From: Clostridium sp.
GTDB lineage: Bacteria; Bacillota; Clostridia; TANB77; CAG-508
Length of the DNA stretch: 64,000 nucleotides
Direction of reading: 5' to 3'
Assembly (NCBI GenBank): GCA_018371855.1
Contig: JAHAKD010000002.1
Coordinates: forward strand, 1 to 64,000
In this document: one piece after another, positions 42,364 through 50,812 of the stretch
Numbering within the stretch: the first letter of the stretch is position 1
How the letters are laid out: every line of letters starts with the position of its first letter
Made by a program: the position numbers and the translations under genes
Notes under the pieces: generated by a model
Seen by the model: the letters and a program-made list of their open reading frames with translations, nothing else
Database searches by the model: none
Told to the model about the DNA's origin: nothing

Positions 42364-42918
42364 ATGCAAGAGATACAAATAATTAAAATTGTATTTGGAA
42401 TATTTCTAACAATATTTTCTGTAGTTTTATTTATAATAGCATTTAAAATTTATTATAAATATCTAATTCAAGAAAAAAGATGCAAAGCAAAAACTAAAGG
42501 AATAGTTAAAAAATATACTTTAGCAAATAGAGGTGGAGAGCATAGTGGAGTACATCTTCCTATTATTTATTATATTGTAAATGGAAAAGAATATAAAGTG
42601 ACAGGACCAGAGTACAAGTCATATAAGACGGTAACTACTAGTAGTCCATTAGAATCAAATTCCGAAGGTGAATATAAAGAAGATGAAAGACAAAGATTAA
42701 TTATAAAGCAAAAAGTAAATTCATTTATTAGTATATATAAAAATCCAATGGAAAAAATATATCCAATAGGTTCAGAGATTGATGTATATTATGATGAAAA
42801 CAATCCAAAATTAGCATATGTTTTAAGATATTGTAATAGAAAGTGGACATTTTGGTTAATTTTTTTAAGTGGTTTATTTACACTAGTTTTGGATATGGCA
42901 ATTCAATTATTTATATAA
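42364..42918 (+). CDS. DUF3592 membrane protein
   Basis: A 184-residue protein with two membrane segments (about residues 6-29 and 163-183) enclosing a beta-rich domain. GIVKKYTLANRGGEHSGVHL, then PIIYYIVNGKEYKVTGP and IGSEIDVYYDENNPKLAYVL, is the DUF3592 pattern. Function unknown. It starts 1 base after the LysR gene and both share one transcript. A 13-bp hairpin ends it. Confidence 0.7.
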   Translation: MQEIQIIKIVFGIFLTIFSVVLFIIAFKIYYKYLIQEKRCKAKTKGIVKKYTLANRGGEHSGVHLPIIYYIVNGKEYKVTGPEYKSYKTVTTSSPLESNSEGEYKEDERQRLIIKQKVNSFISIYKNPMEKIYPIGSEIDVYYDENNPKLAYVLRYCNRKWTFWLIFLSGLFTLVLDMAIQLFI

Positions 42919-42923
42919 AATGG

Positions 42924-42955
42924 AACAGACCAATGCAAATGAGCATTGGTCTGTT
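42924..42955. terminator. Convergent hairpin, DUF3592 / orphan 43015
   Basis: AACAGACCAATGC pairs perfectly with GCATTGGTCTGTT (6-base loop). The T tail is better on the minus strand (TTCCATTTTAT). Confidence 0.75.
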
Positions 42956-42961
42956 AATTGT

Positions 42962-42992
42962 GTTGGCAAAGACGAATGGAATCTTTGCCAAC
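42962..42992 (-). terminator. Second hairpin after orphan 43015
   Basis: GTTGGCAAAGA pairs perfectly with TCTTTGCCAAC (11 bp, 9-base loop). It precedes the convergent hairpin on the minus transcript, giving the orphan gene two 3' hairpins in tandem. Confidence 0.6.
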
Positions 42993-43014
42993 TAGAGGTC
43001 ACGTGGTAGCAGGC

Positions 43015-43572
43015 TTATGCCGGGTCTATTTCGGAAAGGAGACCAATGTCATTTCCGTCCTCATCACATACCACATATTCGAGATAACTTTTCTCGGTTT
43101 TGGTAAGGATGTTTGCGTCCGGGGTACCGTCGGCTTTACTTCCATATCTTACCCAATATGCCTGTCCAGGAAATCCGGTAGACTCTCCCCAATCTGTTTT
43201 GATTGTCCATGAGCCATCCTCGTTGTGGCGAATGTCAGCTCCAGAAAGGAATTCCGGAAACTCGTCATCAACAGGCTGAGCCTGAAGTACGGTAGCTTTC
43301 TTGTAGAAAACTCCGTCAATCTCCACGAGATTGGTATCAGCATTGCCAATTACCCAACAGTTGAATCCTGTCGGAGTACTATTGGATTTTTCGTAGCCGA
43401 CAACTACGCCAAGAGGAGCTGTTTCAACACCTTCGACGCAGATGAGAGTGAGCTTGTCACCGTTTACAATGATACTGTCCTGCAGGAATACAGGAATATC
43501 AGCTTCGTTGTTTACCCGAACTGCATCTTTCTTCTGTCCAGCTACTTTGTGAATAAAAATGTTTTTCATCAT
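43015..43572 (-). CDS. Orphan protein of unknown function, higher GC
   Basis: A 185-residue soluble protein starting behind AGGAGGATACAAC (two ATGs in tandem). No family is recognised. It is rich in beta-strand pattern with two domains: about 1-75 (VFLQDSIIVNGDKLTLICVE) and about 90-185 (EFPEFLSGADIRHNEDGSWT, FPGQAYWVRYGSKADG, SYLEYVVCDEDGND). No signal peptide. GC content and codons (GTC, GAC, CCG, GGT) differ from the host genes around it. It has its own promoter and two 3' hairpins, like genes 15102 and 26136. Confidence 0.65.
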   Translation of the reverse strand: MMKNIFIHKVAGQKKDAVRVNNEADIPVFLQDSIIVNGDKLTLICVEGVETAPLGVVVGYEKSNSTPTGFNCWVIGNADTNLVEIDGVFYKKATVLQAQPVDDEFPEFLSGADIRHNEDGSWTIKTDWGESTGFPGQAYWVRYGSKADGTPDANILTKTEKSYLEYVVCDEDGNDIGLLSEIDPA

Positions 43573-43616
43573 GTTGTATCCTCCTAAATTGTATAAAATT
43601 AATGGTTCATAATATT

Positions 43617-43644
43617 ATTATAACATATTATGTAAAATTTGCAA
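43617..43644 (-). promoter_or_regulatory. Promoter of orphan gene 43015
   Basis: Minus strand TTGCAA (43644-43639), 16 bases, TATAAT (43622-43617). Confidence 0.6.
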
Positions 43645-43745
43645 ATATTGAACACATAATACAAATAAAACAATAAATAATTATTGACAAACGATAATAA
43701 AAGAAATAAAATATCTTCATAAAATATTTATGGAGGTATTTTATT

Positions 43746-45197
43746 ATGAAAAAAATAAATATATTTTTAGGAGCAATACTACTCAGTATATGGAGTGTAA
43801 TATTATTTTTTGGAAAACAAATAGGACTTTCAATGTTATTATTTGCAATACCAATTACATATTACATAGTAATATTGCTAGAAAAAACAAATAAAATTAA
43901 AAATAATAATTCGAAATATTTAATAATACCAATCATTATTTTATCAAGCACTTATTTAATATTTAATAATAGTTTTTTCAATTTAGTAAATTTATTGGTA
44001 ATACCAATACTATTAATCATAATGATATTAAATTTAACTACAAGTAAATTAATTCCAAAAATATTGCTCGAAAAAATTTTAGATATAGTAATAGAACCAT
44101 TTGCATATATTGGCGAAACAATGGCAGAATTAAGGAATTCACTTGCTGAGAAATTTAATATAAAACAAGAAAAGACTAAAGATAGAAAATCAAGCAATAT
44201 AATAAAAGGGATATGTATTACAGTTCCTTTAGTAATAATTATTATTGCAATTTTAGCATCAGCAGACTCAGTATTTAGTAATATGATTACAAATATAATA
44301 AATTCATTTTTCAATTTATTTAATAATGTAGATTTAATGGGAATCTTTATACGCGTAATTTTAATAGTATGTGTGTTTATATATTTATCAAGCTTTTTTT
44401 ATATCATTACCAGATATGATGAATATTTTGTAGATGAAGAGGTAAAAGAAGAAAATAAAAGCGTAGATAGTACTACTTTTAAAATGGTATTAACATCATT
44501 AAATGTTATTTATTTAGTATTTTGTATAATCCAGATAAATTCATTATTTATGCAAAAAACGAATATTAATTATGCAGATTATGCAAGACAGGGATTTTTC
44601 CAATTAATGGTTGTATCAGTGATAAATTTAATAGTAATATTAGTTACAAAAAAATATGCAGCTAAAAATAACAAATATATAAACTTTATGTGTATAATTA
44701 TGGTAATATTTACTTTTATAATAATAATATCTTCTGCACTTAGAATGTATTTTTATGAGCAGGCTTATGGATATACTTTTTTAAGGTTATTAGTGTATTG
44801 TGTATTATTTGCAGAAGCTATTTTGCTAATTCCAACAGTATTATATATATTAAACAAACAAAAACACTTATTAAGAACGTATTGTATGATTTTAATTGCT
44901 GTATATATAGGAATGAATTTTATTAATTTTGATGCAATTATTGCAAAAGGAAATATAGAAAGATATATAGAAACCGGAAAAATAGATTTAGAGTATCTAG
45001 AAGAAGAAACTGGAACAGATGCTATTCCAGAGTTTGTACAAATTTTAGAAATAAAAAATGTAGATGAACAAACTAAAAATGAGACTATAAGATATATAAA
45101 TGATGTTTACGAAAATTTATCAAATGAAAAAATGGATTTTAGAGATTTAAATATGTCTAAGATATTAGCTAAAAAGTCTATAGAGGGGATTAAATAA
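43746..45197 (+). CDS. DUF4173 (DUF4153-like) polytopic membrane protein
   Basis: A 483-residue protein with about 11 membrane segments and a C-terminal soluble tail of about 70 residues. YADYARQGFFQLMVVSVINL near residue 280 and EQAYGYTFLRLLVYCVLFAE near 340 are the signature of DUF4173. The family is uncharacterised; some members lie beside signalling or anti-sigma genes. GGAGGT lies 9 bases before the ATG. It overlaps the next gene by one base. Confidence 0.8.
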   Translation: MKKINIFLGAILLSIWSVILFFGKQIGLSMLLFAIPITYYIVILLEKTNKIKNNNSKYLIIPIIILSSTYLIFNNSFFNLVNLLVIPILLIIMILNLTTSKLIPKILLEKILDIVIEPFAYIGETMAELRNSLAEKFNIKQEKTKDRKSSNIIKGICITVPLVIIIIAILASADSVFSNMITNIINSFFNLFNNVDLMGIFIRVILIVCVFIYLSSFFYIITRYDEYFVDEEVKEENKSVDSTTFKMVLTSLNVIYLVFCIIQINSLFMQKTNINYADYARQGFFQLMVVSVINLIVILVTKKYAAKNNKYINFMCIIMVIFTFIIIISSALRMYFYEQAYGYTFLRLLVYCVLFAEAILLIPTVLYILNKQKHLLRTYCMILIAVYIGMNFINFDAIIAKGNIERYIETGKIDLEYLEEETGTDAIPEFVQILEIKNVDEQTKNETIRYINDVYENLSNEKMDFRDLNMSKILAKKSIEGIK

Positions 45198-46363
45198 TGA
45201 AAAGATTTAGAGAAATTATAATAGCGTTAGCTATAATTATAATAATAGTTTTAATACAGCTTATTATTTTTAAAATTAGAACCGAGGTAAATATAAGCGA
45301 GAGTGACTCTACAAATACATTGCTAGAAGAATTTAAAATAAGTGAAGAACAAAAATTGGAGAACGAGAAAACATATAGTATGCAAACAGGAAGTAGTTTT
45401 GCAAAAATAGGTAATATCATTATATATAATAATTCAACGGATAATATATTTAAATATGATTGTAACGAAAAGAAATTAGACTTACTATATACTATGGAAG
45501 ATGGTGTAAATAAACTTTATTTTGATGGTGAGTATGTATATGCAATGCCAAATTATTATAGGGGAAAAGGAATTTATAGAATAGATTTGCAGGGAAATGC
45601 AGAAAAAATTTATGAAGGGGCTTCTATCCAATTATGGCTTACAAGTGACAAGATATATTTTACAGATCAAATAGGATATGACAGAATAAACGGAACGCCT
45701 CAAGGTAATTTATGTGTTATGAATAAAGATGGTAGTAATAAACAAACAATTATAGAGAATGTTAAAAATTATTTTAAAATACATAATAATACTATTTATT
45801 ATACAGATTTAACCTCAAGGAGTATATATTCTGCAAATATTGATGGAACAAATAAAAAAGAATTAGCACAAGGAAGAACATATATCAGTAATGTAGATGA
45901 TAATTGTTTAACATATATTGACTTTGCAGATAATGAAGCGTATAGAGTAATATATTTAAACACAAATGAAAATCATAAATTAGGAATGTTTGGAAACGAT
46001 GTATTTTCAGCAAATGGTAATTATGTGCTTACTAGAAAAGGTACTGATGGAAACAATATAGAAACAGAATTTAGTTTATATAAGATTAATCCACAAAACA
46101 ATACAGAAGAAATTGTTTGGAAAGCACATGGTGGATTTGAAAGATTGGCATATATTGATGATGAATTTGCATATTTTACTTCAGGTCAAAGTACATATAA
46201 AGTTAATTTAAAAACAGGGGAAGAAACTGATTTACCAAAAAGATATTATTACTTTTTAAATGGATATGGATATACTTTTACTCAGGAGGATGGTGAAATA
46301 ACTTCACTTGAAGTATGTAATTTAAAAACTATGGAGATAAAGAAAGATGATATAGTGTTATAA
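45197..46363 (+). CDS. DUF5050 beta-propeller-like membrane-anchored protein
   Basis: A 388-residue protein with an N-terminal anchor (about residues 7-28) and an outer domain of repeated blades, for example GNIIIYNNSTDNIFKYD, KIYFTDQIGYDRINGTPQGN and NTIYYTDLTSRSIYSANIDG. These YYTD...I...GTN repeats are the DUF5050 pattern. Its ATG overlaps the stop of the DUF4173 gene (TAATG), so they are translationally coupled and may form one membrane unit. Function unknown. Confidence 0.75.
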   Translation: MKRFREIIIALAIIIIIVLIQLIIFKIRTEVNISESDSTNTLLEEFKISEEQKLENEKTYSMQTGSSFAKIGNIIIYNNSTDNIFKYDCNEKKLDLLYTMEDGVNKLYFDGEYVYAMPNYYRGKGIYRIDLQGNAEKIYEGASIQLWLTSDKIYFTDQIGYDRINGTPQGNLCVMNKDGSNKQTIIENVKNYFKIHNNTIYYTDLTSRSIYSANIDGTNKKELAQGRTYISNVDDNCLTYIDFADNEAYRVIYLNTNENHKLGMFGNDVFSANGNYVLTRKGTDGNNIETEFSLYKINPQNNTEEIVWKAHGGFERLAYIDDEFAYFTSGQSTYKVNLKTGEETDLPKRYYYFLNGYGYTFTQEDGEITSLEVCNLKTMEIKKDDIVL

Positions 46364-46365
46364 AA

Positions 46366-46393
46366 AATAGAGGAATACCTCTATTTTTTTTAT
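46366..46393 (+). terminator. Terminator of the DUF4173/DUF5050 unit
   Basis: AAATAGAGG pairs with CCTCTATTT around AATA, followed by T6. Confidence 0.88.
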
Positions 46394-46400
46394 AGAAGCC

Positions 46401-46429
46401 TTGAAAACTTATGTAAACTATAGTAAAAT
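46401..46429 (+). promoter_or_regulatory. Promoter of the ABC exporter
   Basis: TTGAAA (46401-46406), 17 bases, TAAAAT (46424-46429). Confidence 0.65.
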
Positions 46430-46455
46430 AATAGAGATTGAAAAGGGGGATAAAT

Positions 46456-48231
46456 GTGAAAAAGAAAACGAACGTAAAAAATGTACTAAAAAAGTTGTAT
46501 AAATTATTAGATAATAAGCAAAAACGTAATTTTATAATAATAATTATAATAATGATAGTATCTGCAGGTCTTGCACAATTAACACCAAAAGCAATAGGTT
46601 GGCTTACAGATGATATTTTAGTAGAAAATCAAGTGGATTTTATTAAGGTAATCCCATTTTTGGTTTTTATATTAATAGTAAATGTAGTAAATGAAATCAT
46701 AAAAATAGTAAGAAGAGTAATGGTAGAGGATACAGCTACAAGAACAGAAAAAAAGGCAAGAGGAATAGTAATTAATTCATTGTTAAAAGCACCTTTATCA
46801 TATTTTAGAGAGAATATGACAGGTAATATTCATGGAAGATTAAATAGATGCTTAGAGGGAACAGTAAAATTAGAAAAATTAATGTTTATGGATTTTGCAC
46901 CAGCTATATTTAATAGTATTGCAGCTATAATAACAATATTTATAACTTTGCCAATATCGCTAGCATTACCTATGTTACTTGTTATTCCAATAGGAATCGC
47001 AATAGTATTTAGACAAATTAGTACTCAAAAAGGTATAAGAGTAGAATTATTAGAAACTAAATCTGCAATGGATGGTACAATTGTAGAATTACTAAATGGA
47101 ATAGAAGTAATAAGAATAACAGATAGTGTTGAATTAGAAACAAATAGATTTAATAATAAATCAGAATTTTTAAGAAAAAAAGAAATGAAGCATCATAAAC
47201 AAATGGCAAAATATGATTGCTTAAAATTTATAAATCAAGCTGTTTTTACAGTTTTAATTATAGGAATTTCAACATGGCTAGCAACTAAAAATGTAATTAC
47301 TGTTGGTAATGTTTTAACAGCATATTTATGTTTTACACAATTAACAAAACCATTAGAGGAATTACATAGAATATTTGACGAATTATCAGAATGTACAGTT
47401 TTAGCTACAGATTTCTTTAAAATGACAGAATTACCTAATGACTTTTCTTATGCATTAGTAGAAGAGAGAGAACAAACTAATAAAGATACAAGCAAATCAA
47501 TAGTAGAAGTTAATAACTTAAAATTTTATTATAATGAAAACAAAGAAAAAGTTATATTAGATAATTTTAATCTAAATATAAATGAAGGTATGTTTTTAGG
47601 AATTGCAGGTCCTAGTGGATGCGGAAAATCTTCACTTATTAAAGCTATATGCAAACTAGAAAAAGGTGATGGAGATATATTCATAGATGGTAAAAATATA
47701 AATTCATTAACAAGAAAAGATATTTCAGAGATTATTGCATTAGTACCACAAAGTCCATTTTTAATAGCGGGCACGATATATGAAAATATTTGTTATGGAA
47801 TGGATAAAGAAGTAAGTTTGGAAGAAGTAGAAGAAGCTGCTAAAAAGGCATATATTTATGATTATATAAATAATTTACCAGATAAATTTAATACTTTAAT
47901 ATCAGAAGGAGGAAATAATCTTTCTGGTGGTCAAAGGCAAAGGATAGCTATAGCTAGAATCTTTTTAAGAAAACCTAAAATATTGATTTTAGATGAGGCA
48001 ACATCAGCACTAGACAATACTTCGGAAAGACATATTCAAATTGAAATAGAAAAATTACAAAAAGAAAACAATACTACTATTATTTCTATAGCACACAGAT
48101 TAACTACTTTAAAAAATTGTGATAGAATTATAGTTTTAAATAAAGGAAAAATAGAAGAAGATGGAAAATATACTGAACTAATAGAAAGAGAAGGTATATT
48201 TAAGGATATGTATTATGGAAAATTAAAATAA
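46456..48231 (+). CDS. ABC transporter, fused permease and ATPase (exporter type)
   Basis: A 591-residue half-transporter. The start is GTG at 46456 behind AAAGGGGG; a TTG at 46438 overlaps that ribosome site. Six membrane segments fill about residues 20-320, then the ATPase: Walker A GPSGCGKSS near 391-399, Q loop LVPQSPF, signature LSGGQRQR and Walker B ILILDEATSALD with IAHRLTT as the H loop. This is the layout of MsbA/LmrA-type exporters; substrate unknown. Only one half is encoded, so it should act as a homodimer. Confidence 0.93.
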   Translation: MKKKTNVKNVLKKLYKLLDNKQKRNFIIIIIIMIVSAGLAQLTPKAIGWLTDDILVENQVDFIKVIPFLVFILIVNVVNEIIKIVRRVMVEDTATRTEKKARGIVINSLLKAPLSYFRENMTGNIHGRLNRCLEGTVKLEKLMFMDFAPAIFNSIAAIITIFITLPISLALPMLLVIPIGIAIVFRQISTQKGIRVELLETKSAMDGTIVELLNGIEVIRITDSVELETNRFNNKSEFLRKKEMKHHKQMAKYDCLKFINQAVFTVLIIGISTWLATKNVITVGNVLTAYLCFTQLTKPLEELHRIFDELSECTVLATDFFKMTELPNDFSYALVEEREQTNKDTSKSIVEVNNLKFYYNENKEKVILDNFNLNINEGMFLGIAGPSGCGKSSLIKAICKLEKGDGDIFIDGKNINSLTRKDISEIIALVPQSPFLIAGTIYENICYGMDKEVSLEEVEEAAKKAYIYDYINNLPDKFNTLISEGGNNLSGGQRQRIAIARIFLRKPKILILDEATSALDNTSERHIQIEIEKLQKENNTTIISIAHRLTTLKNCDRIIVLNKGKIEEDGKYTELIEREGIFKDMYYGKLK

Positions 48232-48287
48232 GAAAGTTTTTTGGACATGCGCTTTGCTTGGAGACATAGATGGTCTAACTTTCTTAT
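48228..48287. repeat. Inverted repeat spanning the exporter stop codon
   Basis: ATAAGAAAGTT and AACTTTCTTAT (11 bp, perfect) enclose 38 bases that contain an inner stem (GGAC/GTCT region). It may stabilise the mRNA or act as a terminator with a large loop. Confidence 0.5.
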
Positions 48288-48295
48288 ATAAGTAA

Positions 48296-48337
48296 AAAAT
48301 AAACTGTGGAATGAAAAATCATCCACAGTTTTATTTA
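48296..48337. terminator. Convergent terminator, ABC exporter / acetyltransferase remnant
   Basis: AAACTGTGGA pairs with TCCACAGTTT (10 bp, 11-base loop), with A/T-rich flanks giving T runs on both strands. Confidence 0.8.
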
Positions 48338-48730
48338 TTAGATAGACTTTATAACTTTACATGAATTTCCAACTGCGATTACATTTGAAGGAATATCCTT
48401 TGTAACAACACTACCTGCACCTATTATAGTATTATCAACAAATTTTACAGTAGCAGTATCAAGAATTACTAAATTATGATTGGCATAAAAGTTCCTTCCA
48501 AAATGAATATTATATCCATAATCACACATAAATGTTTGTTCAATAATTGTAGTTTCATCTGTAGTAGTTAAAATTTGCTTTAGAATAAAATTTCTTTCAG
48601 CAACATTAGATGGAAGAGTATTTTTGTATTAAAAACATAAGTCCTTAACTTTAAAACGTTCATTTGTTAATTCTTCATCATACATATGGTCATATAATTC
48701 ACCATTTTTTGTTTTTACTTTTTCTGTCAT
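48338..48730 (-). pseudogene. Sugar O-acetyltransferase (Maa/LacA type), nonsense and internal deletion
   Basis: The minus strand begins MTEKVKTKNGELYDHMYDEE then FKVKDLCF and TAA, and continues in frame YKNTLPSNVAERNFILKQIL, FMCDYGYNIHFGRNFYANHN, VKFVDN. In intact enzymes about 60 residues follow there (hexapeptide repeats with the catalytic His); here the text jumps in frame to TIIGAGSVVTKDIPSNVIAV and the C-terminus. So a nonsense codon and an in-frame deletion are both present. The gene is dead. Confidence 0.85.
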
Positions 48731-48799
48731 AAGAAGCCTTCTAAAATTTAAATTAGAAAAATTTTAACATAAAAAAAATTCATATTGCAAAAAATAAAA

Positions 48800-48828
48800 T
48801 TGTATATAAAAAACATCTGCGTTATAAT
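48800..48828 (+). promoter_or_regulatory. Promoter of the ZIP transporter
   Basis: TTGTAT (48800-48805), 17 bases, TATAAT (48823-48828). Confidence 0.7.
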
Positions 48829-48867
48829 AAAAAAGGAAAATATTATTAAAAGGTAGAGGAGGACATA

Positions 48868-49644
48868 ATGAGTAATGTAATTATAGGGGTATTAATTCCT
48901 TTTTTAGGAACAGCATTAGGTTCCAGTTTAGTATTTTTTATGAGAAAAAAAGAAATAAATAAAAAAGTTCAAAAACTATTATTAGGCTTTGCAGCTGGAG
49001 TAATGATGGCAGCGTCAATATGGTCATTATTAATGCCAGCATTAGATATGACAGCTGGAAAATTTGCATGGGTTCCAGTTGCAGTAGGTTTTATGTTAGG
49101 AATTATATTTTTGCTAATTTTAGATACATTAGTACCACATCAGCATCTAGAAACAGAAAAGGCTGAAGGGGTGGAATCAAATTTAAAGAAATCTACAAAA
49201 TTAGTATTAGCAGTTACCATTCATAATATACCAGAAGGAATGGCAACAGGTGTTGTTTTTGCAGGAGCATTAATTGGAAATACAGGAATGACTATAGCTG
49301 GTGCTATAGTATTGGCAGTAGGAATGGCTATACAGAACTTCCCAGAAGGTGCGATAATATCTATGCCATTAAAGGCAGAAGGTATTTCTAAAGGAAGAGC
49401 TTTTTTATATGGGACTCTTTCAGGAATTGTAGAGCCAATAGCAGCAACTGTTGCAATAGCATTTACTAATTCAGTGGTTCCAATATTGCCATATATTTTA
49501 GCATTTGCTGCAGGTGCAATGATTTATGTAGTAGTAGAAGAATTAATACCAGAATCACAAACAGGAGAGCATACTAACATTGGAACAATTGGTGTAGCAT
49601 TAGGTTTTGTAATAATGATGATTTTAGATGTAGCATTAGGATAA
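48868..49644 (+). CDS. ZIP-family metal transporter (ZupT-like)
   Basis: A 258-residue membrane protein with about eight segments. The metal-binding helix pair is complete: LAVTIHNIPEGMATGV near residue 115 (HNxPEG) and GMAIQNFPEGAIISM near 150 (NxPEG). VPHQHLE in the loop between segments 3 and 4 adds His ligands. It imports zinc or other divalent metals; no regulator site is evident. AGAGGAGG precedes the ATG and a terminator follows. Confidence 0.92.
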   Translation: MSNVIIGVLIPFLGTALGSSLVFFMRKKEINKKVQKLLLGFAAGVMMAASIWSLLMPALDMTAGKFAWVPVAVGFMLGIIFLLILDTLVPHQHLETEKAEGVESNLKKSTKLVLAVTIHNIPEGMATGVVFAGALIGNTGMTIAGAIVLAVGMAIQNFPEGAIISMPLKAEGISKGRAFLYGTLSGIVEPIAATVAIAFTNSVVPILPYILAFAAGAMIYVVVEELIPESQTGEHTNIGTIGVALGFVIMMILDVALG

Positions 49645-49658
49645 ATTTTATTATATAA

Positions 49659-49697
49659 AAAATAGCTCATTTATTTTATATAAATGAGCTATTTTAA
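49659..49697. terminator. Bidirectional terminator, ZIP / DUF6483
   Basis: AAAATAGCTCATTTA pairs perfectly with TAAATGAGCTATTTT (15 bp, 7-base loop). Confidence 0.92.
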
Positions 49698-50054
49698 ATC
49701 TATTTTTATTCCAAATTTATCTAAAATATCGTTTAATCCTTGATTTATTTCTTCTCTTGAATAATTAGCTTCTTCTAAAGTTTCATCTGGTAATTTATTA
49801 AGTTTATCGTAAAAATTTATAGCGATTGCAAGATGCTTAGGATTTTGAACTTCTATTTTATCAAATAATAAATTTTCTGCTTCGTTTATTTTCTTTTCAC
49901 AAATTAATTTATCAAGTGAATTATATAATTCATCAGAAGTTGAATTCACAATATTTTCTGGAAGATATTCTGTAGTGGTTTGATTTAAAAATACCTTTGC
50001 TAAAAATTCAACTAAATCATCAATTTGGTTTAATAGCCAATCTTTTTTGTACAT
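49689..50054 (-). CDS. DUF6483 family protein
   Basis: A 121-residue soluble helical protein. The start at 50054 follows AAAGGAG; an ATG at 50108 precedes that site. YKKDWLLNQIDDLVEFLAKV at the N-terminus and the second half with helical hairpins (NFYDKLNKLPDETLEEANYS) fit DUF6483, a small Firmicutes family of unknown function. Its last codons lie in the shared terminator. Confidence 0.65.
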   Translation of the reverse strand: MYKKDWLLNQIDDLVEFLAKVFLNQTTTEYLPENIVNSTSDELYNSLDKLICEKKINEAENLLFDKIEVQNPKHLAIAINFYDKLNKLPDETLEEANYSREEINQGLNDILDKFGIKIDLK

Positions 50055-50179
50055 ATATGATCTGCTCCTTTCGAAACTTATTTTAACATTTATAAAACTA
50101 ATATACAAGAATTAAGAAAACTTTAATTGATTTTTTTACATAATATATATATAATTAGAAAAAAATGGGAGGAAATTAT

Positions 50180-50386
50180 ATGAAATGTCCTAGATGTGGA
50201 AGCGAAAATATATCAAGCATTATAGACACTAAAACACATACTAAAGGCTTTGATGGCGGAGATGCATGCTGTGGTTATTTACTTTTTGGATGGCCAGGAG
50301 TATTGTGTGGCTTGTGTAATACTGGAGATACAACAACTACTACTAAAACTACAAATATATGTAATGATTGCGGGAATAGATTTTAA
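50180..50386 (+). CDS. Small zinc-ribbon protein
   Basis: A 68-residue protein; the start at 50180 follows GGGAGG. CPRCGS at residues 3-8 and CNDCGN near the C-terminus are a split zinc ribbon. The middle is hydrophobic and rich in Gly/Cys (CCGYLLFGWPGVLCGLC), then a Thr run, which is unusual for a soluble ribbon and may be a short membrane hairpin. TAATG overlap couples it to the DUF2085 gene. Confidence 0.7.
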   Translation: MKCPRCGSENISSIIDTKTHTKGFDGGDACCGYLLFGWPGVLCGLCNTGDTTTTTKTTNICNDCGNRF

Positions 50387-50748
50387 TGAAAAAGAGTACA
50401 CAAAGAAAAATATGGGCATGGTCTATGCGTTTAGGAAATAGATGCGGATGTCATCAAAGAGAAGATAGAAGTTTTAAAATTGGAGAATTTCAGTTTCCTA
50501 TTTGTAGTAGATGTACAGGAATATTATTGGGGCAAATTATTTCTGTAATATTTATTTTTATAAAAGTTAATATTCCAATATATCTAGATTTTATATTTTT
50601 AGGAATAATGTTTTTAGATTGGTATATTCAATTTAAAAAAATAAGGGAATCTACTAATTTTAGAAGGTTAATAACTGGAACATTAGCTGGTATTGCTCAA
50701 ATAAATATCTTATATCAAATAATAATATATATAATAAAACTATTTTAA
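50386..50748 (+). CDS. DUF2085 membrane protein
   Basis: A 120-residue protein with three membrane segments. RCGCHQREDRSFKIGEFQFP and ICSRCTGILLGQI are the DUF2085 signature, with a CHQ...CxRC set that could bind a metal or participate in a disulfide. Its start overlaps the stop of the zinc-ribbon gene. Function unknown. Confidence 0.82.
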   Translation: MKKSTQRKIWAWSMRLGNRCGCHQREDRSFKIGEFQFPICSRCTGILLGQIISVIFIFIKVNIPIYLDFIFLGIMFLDWYIQFKKIRESTNFRRLITGTLAGIAQINILYQIIIYIIKLF

Positions 50749-50812
50749 GTATTGAAAAAAATATAGAATAGGGATAAAATAACAAAAACAAATGAAAGAA
50801 AGGTGGATTACA

